A stretch of 64,000 bases of DNA, taken from positions 24,990,001 through 25,054,000 of the forward strand of contig CM044311.1 in NCBI GenBank assembly GCA_024291935.2, read 5' to 3'. Position 1 is the stretch's first letter. Each line of letters begins with the position of its first letter. Below, piece after piece: positions 1-11,379 of the stretch. The position numbers and the translations under genes are program-made. This DNA comes from Okapia johnstoni (Eukaryota; Chordata; Mammalia; Artiodactyla; Giraffidae). Below the pieces are notes generated by a model. That model saw nothing but the letters and a program-made list of their open reading frames with translations. It did not search any database and was not told the origin of the DNA.

Positions 1-2284
1 ATTGAAAGAATTTTAAGCATCGTAGCTGTGAAAAGAAGTGGCCAACCTATACTTGTTACATATAGTGAGAAATCATAGTCTTCTGTTAAATTTAACAGCA
101 TTATTCCAAAAACTTGGAAACTGACTTATCACCTACAACCTGCAATGAAAAACTGTCTATACTGAACTTTTTTTTTTAAGCTTCCTAACAACATACCCTA
201 AATATAACAGTGAATTAAGATGTAAAATATGTTTTTACTCTGTCTGACACAGAAATCATTTTTCTAGAATACACCCGGAATTGTGAGAAGATACAACTTT
301 TCAGTTTTACATTTTTGTAACAGGATAGGTATGTCACAGGACTCGGAAGAAAATTAAAAAAGCAGTTGTTATTTTAAGAGAGAAAGTTACATTAAAATTG
401 TGATGCTCTTCTTGTAGAAAAGCCATTGGGTATTGCATATACACTTCACTAATTAGTTCTAAACTGGGTATTCAAATGAAGAGCTCTGTTACTCCTATAT
501 GTTAACAGTTGTTTCTTGAAATAATTACTATTTAGGTTTTTAAAGTACACATTAAATGTCTGCCAAATTACTTAAAAATCATAATAGACATTTAATGGGT
601 GCTTTAAAACCTAAATAGAAATTACATTTGATTATAAGTAACTGTAGGTTTATACAGCTATCATTATATGTCTATTAAGACCATTTAACTTAAGTGTTAC
701 ATAATTAGAGAAGAGCCAGGATTTTAATTGCACATTTGCAAACTGCTAGCTTGCTTTCCTAAATATTCATTTCATCCATTGCAGAAAAGTATGAGTACGT
801 ATGAAGATTTTGTCTTTTTTTTTCCTTAAGCAATTTTCACTACATTCTGTGAGATATGACCTAACAATTGCATACCACATGTGATAATAAGACCATATGC
901 AAAAATAAAAAGATATTTTTATTGAAATATATCTTCCAAAGTAGGATATATTTCACTGATGCTCCACTCCTTTAAAAAAAAAAAAAAAGTCTCTTGACTG
1001 GCCGACAGGTATTTCTTATTCCTCCTTTAACGTAGCTGATTAATATTGGTCCTGCAATCAAGTAGCTGTGATAGAAAATAATTGGTATCAAACTATGATT
1101 CAGCATGTACTGTCTTGAGTCTAGAAAGTACATCCCAAGTTGCCAATAAAAAAGCACAATTTCCCATTAATTACCTCACTAAGCAGTTACTTGTTATCAC
1201 AGAAGTTAAGTGGGGATTAAAAGAGAGACTAAATTGAACTTTTATGCCTTGAAGTGCCAACTCATCTTGAACTCAAGATTGGGATATAAGATGCAAAGAG
1301 AGTAAGACTGTAATTTGCTTGCAAGTTCAATTCAGTAGATAAATAATGTGCCTCCAACCACAGGCTTTTAGAGGCACTAAAGCTACTTTCTCAAAGGTAT
1401 CCACTTTTAGTTCTTCAGTATATTTCCATTAGACACCTGAGGTTGCCTCTTGCAAAAGTGAAGAAGAAAGCATTCTGCTGAGAGGAAATTTATTTCTATA
1501 TTATTTCTTCTGTGAATATTTGTTTTTTCCTTCTGGAAAAATTTGCATTTAAACAAACTTTTGATTTCACTGGAATCCATCTGCCTACACTTACCCTATT
1601 TTTTACCCCTGAATAAACATCACCTGTGAAGTGTTGTAAACACTGTTGCTATTCCATTTCCTTAATTTTGTACAGATCTATCTAAACTCAGAGTATAGCT
1701 TGACTCATTTAACTTGGGACATGGAGGTAGGATTTTTAGTCTTTCCACATATTCTTAGTTATTCAAGGTAATCTTACTTAGGATTCTTAACCCACTTGCT
1801 CTCTTCTGATCCATTTTTTGGAAAACTAATAAAGGGAAAGAAAGCTTAGACCAAAAGATATTACAGACCCAAATTTTCATGGCAGTCCACTGGTTTTTCA
1901 CCATCCCATCAGAATGCCCTAAATTCAAGTTACTCCAGATACTAACAAGTCTCCTTTGTTTTTATTTATTTATTTATTGGTCTTTCTTTTTATCTTTTAG
2001 TTTAAATCATTACAAACAAAGTTAAGTCTTTTGGGGTCAACTTACCACTATTCTTAGCCTCAACCATTGGCTAGGACTAGTCAGAAGGCCACATTTCATG
2101 AATTTTATTCACTTTCACATGCATCAGATTTGGTAAAACTCAAATGTTCAGTATTCTAAAGAAGATATTTTTCTTGAGAAAATAATTTTAATTTGTTGTT
2201 AATATTTTTAATGGAAGCTTTTTAATAAACCCTAGGCTCCTCAGATTTCTTCAAAACAGAAAAATTTAGCAATAGTCAACTCTG
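1..2284. other. repeat-poor unique intergenic DNA
   Basis: No family-level repeat was recognised over this stretch apart from the palindrome at 522-624, an A-run near 974-988 and a short (TTTA)n run near 1960-1977. Open frames are short and show no domain. The base composition is AT-rich with very few CpGs. It is probably intergenic or intronic sequence; no splice-bounded exon could be argued. Confidence 0.6.
522..624. repeat. imperfect palindrome with 40-bp arms (MITE-like or hairpin element)
   Basis: The left arm 522-561 and right arm 586-624 are reverse complements with about 36 of 40 positions matching (one gap, three mismatches) around a 24-nt loop. The arms include the core tatttaggtttt and its complement. 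The size and TA-containing ends resemble a mariner-type MITE such as MADE1, but the sequence is not that family as I remember it. A transcript would fold into a long hairpin. It could be an unrecognised DNA-transposon MITE or a constrained hairpin; identity is unknown. Confidence 0.75.
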
Positions 2285-2646
2285 AGACAGAATAAGAGAC
2301 ACAGATGCATAGAACAGTCCTGTGGACTCTGAGGGAGAAGGTGAGGGTGGGACGTTCTGGGACAATAACATTGAAACATGTATATTGTCATATGTGAAGC
2401 GGAACACCATTCCATGTTCTATGCATGGGACGGATGCTCAGGGATGGAGCGTTGGGATGACCCAGAGGGATGGGATGGGGAGGGAGGTGGGAGGAGGGTT
2501 CAGGAGGGGGAGCACATGTGAACCCATGGCTGATTCATGTCAATGTATGGCAAAAACTACTACAATATTGTAAAGTAATTAGCCCCCAACTAAAATAAAT
2601 AAATTTATTAAAAAAAAAATAGCTACTATTAAAAAAAAAAAAAAAA
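2285..2646 (+). mobile_element. L1 3' end (ruminant-type L1, 5'-truncated)
   Basis: This is the 3' untranslated end of a ruminant L1: the purine/G-rich tract at 2461-2511, the block ending in the run before ttgtaaagtaattagccccc, an AATAAA-rich tail and a long A-run finishing near 2646. It matches the antisense copies at 18479-18974 and 57168-57269. It holds an 83-codon open frame (2322-2573) that has a counterpart in the 18.5-kb copy. No TSD could be assigned with confidence. Confidence 0.85.
2472..2510 (+). other. G-quadruplex-type motif in L1 3' UTR
   Basis: Six runs of three or more G (near 2472, 2477, 2482, 2489, 2496 and 2506) are separated by short loops, satisfying the G3+N1-7 pattern. 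G-quadruplex motifs in L1 3' UTRs are established in other mammals. Folding here is inferred from pattern only. Confidence 0.7.
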
Positions 2647-3023
2647 GAATTTGAATGGATTTGGCTGCTTTCCATAATACTAGCCAGGGTCTCAAAGTCA
2701 CATCATCCCTGATAATCATTCAATGATAATGAGGCTGGAAGATGCCATGTGTAATTATACTTGCACTATTATTTTATTTACACAGATCGTTTCATTTATT
2801 CACACTGCTATTTCTCCCCTATAGGTGCCGTTTCTATGCTACCTGCCTTAAATAATGATCTCTAGATTCTATGCTAAGTAGAGAAACATACTTACCTGAA
2901 ACAGTAGTTTCCTTTAACTTGTATGAATCCTAGGAAGGGGCAATGTGTTCACATCATCCTATGCTTATGTAAAAATTACAAAAGTAAGATGTTTTCACAT
3001 TTTTTTTTAATATAAAGTCTCTT

Positions 3024-3217
3024 GGGCTTCCCTCATGGCTCAGTGGTGAAGAATCTGCCTGCGAATGCAGGGTACGTGGGTGGGTTTGATCTCTGAGTCA
3101 GAAAGATCCCCTGGAGAAGGAAATGGCATCCTACTTCAGTAGGGAAATCCTATGGACAGAGGAGCCTAGCAGGCTACAGTCCATGGGGCTGCAAAGAGTT
3201 GGACATGACTGAGCGGC
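3024..3217 (+). mobile_element. Bov-tA type SINE
   Basis: It starts with the family head gggcttccct..ggctcag, carries the degenerate B-box region (gggtttgatct), and ends with the BovB-derived part (gagttggacatgactgagc). It is near full length and moderately diverged. Confidence 0.85.
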
Positions 3218-3904
3218 ATCAGTCTTCACAAAAGCTGGATCTACCACTGGCTATATGAAAATGAAATTCTAATCACAGTCACCCACAGAATGGAGTAAAA
3301 CATTTCTTGTGAAAACTTTTTTCTATTAGTTTCCTAGGATACAGTCTGAAAAATCTCGTAAATTAACAACATGATGTCTTCATGGAAGAATTTGAAAAGA
3401 AGTTAAATAGATGTATCCTTTGCTTACAGGATATGTTATTTCTTGCTGCATATATAAAAATGTGATCCCTGACTTCTTTGTCAACAACAAGTCAAAAATA
3501 TGGTCCTGAGGAAATTAATCATTAAGTTTGGGTATGAAAATGCAATTCTAATAAATCTAGGATGAGTACATCCTGTTTCCCTTTTATCTGACTCTCATTA
3601 AAGCTAATTTTTGTGGATACTGTTTCATAGGCGAGCACATTTAAAACAGATAGATGTTTGCATTTTTAAGCTACAGGAGGGAATGAGTGAAAGGAGACAT
3701 CTATACAGAGCCAAATAGAATCTTTCAGCCCAGTGGGTTTTAGAAATGATTTCCTAGCAGTTGCTGATATTCACTCCTACAGTGATTCTAAGATATTCAT
3801 TCCTTTTGAAGCAGCTCTTTGATATTCTGTGGTATTGAAAAACAAGCTAAAAAGGAAAGAACTGAGGATGAGAGTAAATAACTTAGAAACTTTTTTTGTG
3901 TTAA

Positions 3905-4118
3905 GAGTGTGTGCTAAGTCCATTTAAGAGTCCTACTCTTTGCAACCCCATGGACTGTAGCTCACCAGGTTCTTCTGTCCATGGGATACTTCAGGCAAGA
4001 ACACGGGAATGGATTGCCATTTCCTTCTCCAGGGGATCTTCCTGACTCAGGGATCAAACCCGCATCTCTTCTACCTCCTGCATTGGCAGGTGGGTTCTTT
4101 ACCACTGGTGACAGCTGA
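3905..4118 (-). mobile_element. Bov-tA type SINE
   Basis: The reverse-oriented copy has the recognisable tail-side block ctttgcaaccccatggactg, the central block ggattgccatttccttctcc, and a degenerate head near 4085-4110. Confidence 0.85.
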
Positions 4119-4229
4119 GAAGTGCTTTTTTTATTACTTTTAAACATTTTTCATTAAAATATAAATAGAAGGAGGAACAAAAATAAAATTAAAAATATAT
4201 TGCTCATTAATTTATCATGAAGATCACAC

Positions 4230-5250
4230 ATACATTTAATTACAATATTGTTCAAAAAGTGGACTTTTGAAGTTTATCAGCTCCTAGAAGCCCCTTCCTT
4301 CCCCCTTCCAATTTTCTTTTGCCCATGGCAGCCACTATCCTGATGGAGTAGCATGGGATTGTTGTGCTTGTTTGAATTTAATTGGTGTTGAATATAGCGT
4401 GTTTATTCTGGGGTTATTAGTACAACAATCATTCTTGCACATATGCATGTTTTTGTACATGTAATTTTGGTGCACATATGAGTATTCTTGTAAGGAATAT
4501 ATGTATTTTAGCTATTCCAGTGGAGATGTCATGATAATAAACTGAACTTCTACAGTTACTAATAAAATTGAGTCCATTGCCATATTTACTCATTATTTGA
4601 AATATCACCTTTTGTAGGTGGCTGTTAAAGTGCTTTTTACAACCCATTTTCATTTGGAATTGCTTGTTTATTTTTTTAAGTTATTATGAAACAATTTTAA
4701 ATTTAGAAAATAATTTCAAAGAAGGTACAGAATAGAGTGTTTCTTTATAACTTTCCTTCAAATTTCCTCCAATTATCCCCAATATTAACATTGTATATAA
4801 TCCTGGTACATTTGTCAAAACTAAGAAGTTAATATTTTTAATTATTGATTGATTGATTTTTGGCTTCATTAGGTCTTCATTGCCCTGTGGAGACCTAGGC
4901 TTTTTCTAGTAGCAGCGAACAGGGGCTACTCTCTAGGTGACGTGCACAGGCCTCTCATTCCAGTGGCTTCTCTTGTAGAGCGTGGGCTCCAGGGTGCATG
5001 AGCTTCAGTATCTGCAGCACGCTGGCTCAGTAGTTGTGGCTTTAGCTCCTCCACAGCTGGTGGGATCTTTCCGGACTAGGGATCAAACCCATGCGTCCTG
5101 CTTTGGCAGGCGGATTCTTATCCACTGTACTACAGAGAAGTCCAGAAATTAATATTGATAAAATAATGCTAACTAAACTTCAGATGTCATTCCCAAGTCA
5201 ACAGTTTTTCCACTAATTAATACTGAATACTAAACCAGTGACCCATGAGT
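4230..5250 (-). mobile_element. old L1 fragments, interrupted by a CHR SINE
   Basis: Antisense sequence resembles L1 consensus blocks for old mammalian L1: the ccactatcctgatgg and cattcttgcacatatgcatg regions at 4330-4450, and a block with gtcaaaactaagaagttaat at 4810-4836 resuming at 5144-5220 after the SINE. The TSD of the inserted SINE joins the last two halves. The exact L1 subfamily is unknown. Confidence 0.5.
4837..5143 (-). mobile_element. CHR-type tRNA SINE with TSD
   Basis: The cetartiodactyl CHR signature is present in reverse orientation: ggggctactctctag, gtagttgtggct and the head-side gattctta..ccactgtactac. It is flanked by a 13-bp duplication with one mismatch (4824-4836 and 5144-5156), which fixes both ends. 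Confidence 0.85.
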
Positions 5251-5254
5251 TGAG

Positions 5255-5396
5255 CATTTTTCTTTTACTTGCTTATTTATGCATTTACTCTCTACACCAT
5301 GCAGCCTGTGGGATCTTAGCTCTGCAACCAAGGATCAACCACACCCCCTGCAGTGGAAGCACAGAGTTTTAACCTCTGGATTTCCAAGGAAGTCCC
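5255..5396 (-). mobile_element. CHR-like tRNA SINE, short form
   Basis: A reverse copy with gtgggatcttagctctgcaa, ggatcaacc and the head-side tttccaaggaagtccct. It lacks the repeated middle of the longer CHR copies and is well diverged. Confidence 0.65.
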
Positions 5397-5575
5397 TGTG
5401 CAGTTTTCAATGTGATTGGTGGAAACAGATACTATTTCCTGTTCTGTAGGAGCCTTGGGTACTATTATCTGCCATCCTTTCAGATGTCTCCCTTCCTTTG
5501 CTCATCCCAGACTTGAGTAGTTTTCTCACATACAGATTGTGATCTGTATTCTCAATACTGTAGATGAATCCCTAC

Positions 5576-5844
5576 TGCTGCTGCTAAGTCACTTCAGTCA
5601 TGTCCAACTCTGTGCGACTCCATAGATGGCAGCCCACCAGGCTCCTCCATCTCTGGGATTCTCCAGGCAAGAACAATGGAATGGGTTGCCATTTCCTTCT
5701 CCAATGCATGAAAGTGAAAAGTGAAAGTGAAGTCGCTCAGTCGTGTCCGACTCTTCGAGACCCCGTCGACTGCAGCCTACTAGGCTCCTCCATCCATGAA
5801 TTTTCCAGGCAAGAGTACTGGAGTGGGTTGCCATTTTCTTCTCT
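5576..5844 (-). mobile_element. BOV-A2 SINE (dimeric) with TSD
   Basis: Two BovB-derived monomers are in tandem (5590-5700 and 5745-5840), joined by the gaaagtgaaa-rich linker, with an AGC-type tail in complement at 5571-5588. A 13-bp TSD with one mismatch flanks it (5563-5575 and 5845-5857). Low divergence indicates a fairly young insertion. Confidence 0.9.
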
Positions 5845-6197
5845 GATGAGTCCCTACAGAACTCCAGTATTTTATCTCTCACCTTTCATTCTCAGTCAAT
5901 CTCTCCCCCTCTCTTTCTCTCTTATTTAATCTCAATCCCTTCTTGTTAAATTCACCTCTCCAGTACTCAGCTTTGTGAACTCCAGCCACTATGGTCCCCA
6001 GTGTGTCTCAGCTCTGGGTCTCAAACTCAGGATATTATCTAAGTTCTATTTATGTCTACCCCTCTCCCACTTCTTCACAATGTCCTTGAAACACTATCAA
6101 ATCAGTAACACAATAATCACAGAGTTCCACCGATTTGTTTATTGCTTCACAAAATCACAGTACTAAGTTGACTGATACTCATTGTCTTAATTGGAGC

Positions 6198-6312
6198 TTC
6201 CAATGTGGTGCTTGTGAATCAAGCACGTCTGCCAGTGCTAGAGACATGAGAGACATGGTTCTATCCCTGGGTCAAGAAGATCCCCTGGAGAAGGGCATGG
6301 CGACCCAGTCCA
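6198..6312 (+). mobile_element. Bov-tA type SINE, 3'-truncated fragment
   Basis: The head-side tRNA-like half is present, including gccagtgctagagacatgag, a degenerate B box and gatcccctggagaagggca. The BovB-derived tail is missing. Confidence 0.7.
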
Positions 6313-6319
6313 GATGTCT

Positions 6320-7855
6320 TAATAACTGATTTATTGTATATCTTGTAATTGATTCAGGGAAGGAGTGTAAATACATTTCCTGTTGTTCCATTTTGACTAA
6401 CAGCAGAATATCATTATCTCTTAATCATATCTACTTTATTAGTGGAGTATTGAATTGTGTAAATATGTTAGAATATAAAACTTTATCCATGCAAATTTCA
6501 GTTGAAGGGTCTTGGTATTTTTATTCTGAGTGAATGAAAGCTTGTTGATGATACACAAATAGAGTACTGATTGTCACATATGTTAAATACAGGTTACTAG
6601 CAGTATGACAGAGTAATTTTAAATCACACTAATTGTTGTGAAAAGGCTTCCTGAAAATTGTCATTCTTTGGCTAAATTCTGAAGGGCATTTAGAAGTGAA
6701 CTAGACAAAGAAAAGAACACAGTAAATTAAATTGAGAAAATAGCATATAAGATTCATATACTATATTTGATGAGAGGCTACTGCAAATGGTTTAATAGAG
6801 TTGCAATGACAAATATCCAGAAAATGCCAACAGAAAAAGCTGAAGATATGTAAATAAGCTAATTAAAAGCATCAGCAGAGAAAATAAATTCATTGTAGGC
6901 TAGAGAAGATGTACACATTGAAATTCCCATTTAACTCTGCTTCATCCTTTATGTTGAATTTATCTGAATAAATTATGTCTGACAAGTACTCCTATTGTCA
7001 CTCAAATGCCTTTCTTTTTTTAAAAAACACCTTTTTGTATAAGCTAACAAATGTACCCTGAGTAAACTTGAAAAGTTTGAAAATGTTCTTGACCCTAGTT
7101 AAATATTGAGAAAGTTTTATTCTATACCCTTAATGAAGAACATATGACAGTCTACACTTTTGCTAAATATTTGGAAAAAGAAAGTTAGTGTAAGAAGACC
7201 TTTTAGTATCAAGGTATCTAGATGTGCACTTCACTGTAGTCTCTGGGAATTACTTGTGCAAGTCTTTAAAAGCAAAATGAGCAAGAAATTGTAATATATC
7301 AGTGGTTTTATTACAATCTAAAATTTAAAGACATAAAATCATTGAATTTCCCCCTTAGATGTTTTCTGTCCTCTTCCAATAAATTAATTGCTCCTTAAAG
7401 CAATGGTTGCTTATAGTTTATTTTTTTAACCCTATGAGCTGATTTTGCATGTTTTTACTAATAGGCATTGATTGAACTATTTGGGAATAATTTTTAAGTG
7501 GTAAGTTGGGTGTTATTTATTGTGATCTGAGTTTGTATAACTTCAAAAAGATAGTCTAGATTAGAAACATGACTTCTGACAATTATATTTGAACTGACAC
7601 AAAGAAGACTAGAAATTTACTTCTGCAATGACTTAAGCAATATTTTCTATTAACATGTCAACTCCTTTCTTTACTACTGCAATTTATCCATTAAAACCAG
7701 TTCATAAGAAGAAAAATAATTTATACATAAAAGTACAGTGGGGTTTAAAAATTCTCTTGTTGAACGTATCTGTATTTCAAAGGAGGCTGACAAAATTGAA
7801 ATTTAGAAAGTAAACCTAATTCTCACTGCCAGCAATAATTATTGATAAAGCAGTA
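6320..7855. other. repeat-poor unique intergenic DNA
   Basis: About 1.5 kb of AT-rich sequence with no recognisable repeat family, tandem repeat or credible coding frame. Confidence 0.55.
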
Positions 7856-7858
7856 AAA

Positions 7859-8062
7859 TGTGTGTGTGTGTTTAGCTGCTCAGTCATGTCTGACTCTTTG
7901 TGACCCCATGGACTGTAGCCTGCCAGGTTATTCGGTCCTTGGGATTCTTCAGGCAAGATTACTGGAGTGGATTTCCATGCCCTTCTCCAGGGAATCTTTC
8001 TGACCCAGGGATTGAACCCAGGTCTCCAGCATTGCAGGCAGATTCTTTACCATCTGAGCTAT
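7859..8062 (-). mobile_element. Bov-tA type SINE with (TG)n end
   Basis: A reverse copy from the (TG)n tract at 7859-7870 through gactctttgtgaccccatgg to the head-side block ttctttaccatctgagc. The dinucleotide tract lies where the SINE tail is expected. Confidence 0.85.
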
Positions 8063-8064
8063 TG

Positions 8065-8955
8065 TTTTACCATGTCTTAAAATATTACAGCCAATTAAAA
8101 GTAGTGAAAGAAAGAGCCAGAAAAGTATATGAAAATTTTAGATAAAGTTGTGTTTTTGAATCACGGACTCAGTCGTTCGCAAGATTTCCAGTAAATCACA
8201 TTGTGACTTGATTATTAAATCATTCAGAAATATAGAAGGAATGACAATCACATCATCCACTAGCATGCATTTCTTGGCACATATCTTCTGTGATTCTATG
8301 CATTCTCTCATCCTTCTCAAAGTCCAATTTTCTAGACAAAATGGTGTCTGGGGCTTTTAAATTAAAAAATGCACAACTATTTATAGATTGCTTAAAAAGG
8401 AATCCCTATTGCAAACACATCCTAATATGTTAGTCACCTTGCTGGGGTAACGACTCCTTAAATCTCAGTGTCTAACAATATTTATTTCTCGATTATATTA
8501 CATAAGAATTGCTGGCCAGTTGTTGCTGTCCTTCAGGCCATGGTCAACTGTGTATCATTCCATGCAGCCTGTCATCCTGGTACAAGAGCTTCAAGAGCAG
8601 ATTTTATGAACTAACACTGGGAGTGTCAAATCAGAGTCTAAAAAAATAAGAGATCTTACTAAGTATCAAGATTTACTGATAATCTTAAGGTTACAGGCAA
8701 TCAGGTATCTCAGACAAAGAAGAGAGAATTCCAAGTCTTTGTGACTTCCCAAGTCTTTTTTCCAACATTGACCTTGCACTTCCTGGGCCAAAATAAGATG
8801 GGGAATCTCTGTGTATATTTCATGCTTCTCTTCACACAAGAGTCAGGTTTAAGTTATGAGCTCACTCTCTCATATGGCATAGGAATTGTATAGCTTATAA
8901 GTCATTGTAAAGAGGTATATCTCACAAATCATCAGCTCCATTATGCTGTATATAT
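8065..8955. other. unclassified intergenic DNA
   Basis: No recognised element. The stretch 8470-8620 has the texture of an ancient diverged repeat but could not be assigned. No coding signal was seen. Confidence 0.4.
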
Positions 8956-8959
8956 GATC

Positions 8960-9110
8960 AATTATTGAAAAATGATATTAAATCTCCAATTTTAATTACA
9001 AATCTATTTCCCCTGAAGATACTGTCCTAATTTTTGTGTGCATTTTCTTTGGAAGCTTTACCATTAGCTGCCCTCATATATAGGATTGCTATATGTATGT
9101 CAATTATCTT
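8960..9110 (-). mobile_element. old L1 fragment, antisense
   Basis: The order aaatctccaa..ttacaaatctatttc..gtccta follows an antisense L1 ORF2 segment as remembered for old mammalian L1. It is strongly diverged. Confidence 0.45.
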
Positions 9111-9427
9111 TTAAATAGATTAAAGATAAGACAAATCATATTACTTATACAATCACAGATATGCAGATCAGTATAAATTAAGAGTGTCAGAAAGAACCAT
9201 CCTACAGGTCGCCACAGCCACCTCCCTGTGAAAGTTTCTTGTGTACTACATCCCACAACATGAGCCTCCTTCATTTTTCCAAACTCTGGTTTCTGTCTCT
9301 TATTTCAGTAAGTTGACTGGGCTTAGTTTACTTTTTCCCTACCTGTACTCTTACCTGGAAATTGCCTCTAGACAGTAAAATGTTTTCTCCATTGTTTCAC
9401 AGTAACTTGACAATTCTTCCAGGTATA

Positions 9428-9646
9428 AAGAAAGAAAGAAAGTGAAGTCATCAGTCGTGTCCGACTCTTTCTGACTCCATGAACTGTAAACTTACCAGGC
9501 TCCTCAATCCATGGGGTTTTCCAGGAACGAATACTAGAGTGGGTTGCCATTTTCTTCTCCAGGAGATCTTCCTGACCCAGGGATTGAACCTGGGTCTCCC
9601 TCATTGTATGCAGACGCTTTACCATCTGAGCCACCAGGGAAGTCCC
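9428..9646 (-). mobile_element. Bov-tA type SINE with perfect 25-bp TSD
   Basis: The reverse SINE has an (AAAG)n-like tail at 9428-9442 and an intact head ending ccaccagggaagtccc. Positions 9403-9427 and 9647-9671 are identical over 25 bp, an unusually long target duplication that fixes the boundaries and indicates a young insertion. Confidence 0.95.
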
Positions 9647-9814
9647 TAACTTGACAATTCTTCCAGGTATAGACCTGGTCCGATCTTAAGACTTACCCAT
9701 TTGTTTCCATTCTCTTGGTAACCACAGCACTGCACTGTGCTATTGAAGAATATTCTATAAAATACCTTGTCAATATTCTTCAAATATTTAATACCATAAA
9801 AAAATGAGAAACTC

Positions 9815-10040
9815 TTTGGGATTGACATGTAGACGCTGCTATATTTAAAATGGATAACCAACAAGGTCCTACTATATGGTACAAGAAATTCTGTCCAATA
9901 TGACAGGACAGCTGGATGGGAGGGGAATTTTGGAAAGAATGGATACATGTTTACCTATGGCTAAGTCCCCTTCCTGTCCACCTGAAACTATCACCACATT
10001 CTTAATTGGCTATACTGCAATATAAAATAAAAAGTTTTAA
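9815..10040 (+). mobile_element. old L1 3' UTR fragment
   Basis: It contains aaatggataaccaacaaggt, cctactatatggtac and a terminal tatactgcaatataaaataa, which match the conserved 3' end of old artiodactyl L1. It is diverged, and no TSD was found. Confidence 0.65.
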
Positions 10041-10176
10041 AAAAGGAAACTAAGAAAAAATGATGATTGAATGCAATGTGAGAGCATGGGTTGAATGTTG
10101 CTCTACAGAACAAACATTACTTGAGGGCAAATGTTAAACTTTGAAAGAGATTGGTAAAGTTGAGAATGTTTCTATG

Positions 10177-10380
10177 CTCAGTCATGTCTGAGTCGTTGCA
10201 ATCCTTTGGACTGTAACCCACGAGACTCCTCTGTCCATGGGATTTTTCAGGCAAGAATCCTGGAGTGGATTGCCATTTCCTCCTCCAGGGGATCTTTCCA
10301 ACCTAGGTATCGAACACAAATCTTCTATGTCTCTTTCATTGCAGATGGATTCTTTACCTGCTCAGCCATCAGGGAAGCCC
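10177..10380 (-). mobile_element. Bov-tA type SINE with TSD
   Basis: The reverse SINE ends in the head block catcagggaagccc. It is flanked by a 14-bp duplication with one mismatch (10163-10176 and 10381-10394). Confidence 0.9.
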
Positions 10381-11162
10381 AGAATGTTTTTATGTCAATG
10401 TTAATATCCCAGTTTTGATCACTGTGCTGTGATTATGAACATTGTTACCATTTGAGAAGCACTATGAAGTGCATTTGGGAATTTTTTGTGTTGCTTCTAC
10501 TTCCTATATATACTTTTGTGTACATGCCAAATCATTTCAATATGGAAATTCTAGTACAAAAAAGAGAACTATTCCAATAGAAATTGAAGCTACAAAAGGA
10601 GAAAATATCCAGGGGCAGTAAATTATTCTTGTGGCATATTCCTGAAAGCCCCAGTTCCGGTGCTGACAATGTTACTAATGCCTTGGGGCACTTCTGCCTC
10701 CTGCTCATTCTTCATTATGCCGACCTTTCCATCCCATTATCAGTGTCTTATGTACTCTCAAACTTCTTATCTTTTGTATTCAGCTACAATGTAGAATTTT
10801 AAAGCCATACTTGCAAGGCTGACAGCTATCACAGATCTATCTGACTTATGAAAATAGTTTATTCTCAATGCAAAAGAAACAACATTTATATATTATATTT
10901 TATCCTTCCCCCAATTATGTCTAATGTTAATAAAATAAACTGAGTTAAAAATAATTTTCAAGAATACATGTGACATTTCACCTTATACCATTAATGTAAC
11001 CTTTCCAATGTGAATATTTATTATAAAAAAAGGTACTTGCCATGTACAAAATGCCACTTAGAATGTAATGTTGAATATTTCTTTATTATGATACAGTTTT
11101 AAAGGTTTTGACTATTGTATTAACTTTAAGTAGAACTCTGAGTTACAGAATGACTTATAGAT

Positions 11163-11195
11163 GTTGTTGTTCAGCTGCTAAGTCATGTCCAACTC
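11163..11195 (-). mobile_element. short BovB/SINE tail fragment
   Basis: Only about 33 bp of the shared BovB/Bov-tA 3' end (gttgttcagctgctaagtca) remains before the sequence departs from the family. Confidence 0.55.
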
Positions 11196-11204
11196 ATCTT
11201 GGAA

Positions 11205-11375
11205 GAGGGGGAAGAGGGTCATGATGGGGGAGAGGCATGTGAATGGGTTTCTGGAACACTGAGAATGTTATGTCTTAACCTCAGTGGTGGTTAAATGAGT
11301 GAACACTTTATAAATATTAGCTATGCTTTCTGTAACTTTTTAAATGCGTATTTTATTTTTCAATATAAATTAAAT
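11205..11375 (+). mobile_element. old L1 3' end fragment
   Basis: The block with gggtttctggaac, ctcagtggtggttaaatgag and a terminal ttcaatataaat follows the 3' UTR of old mammalian L1. It is weakly conserved. Confidence 0.45.
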
Positions 11376-11379
11376 ACAC

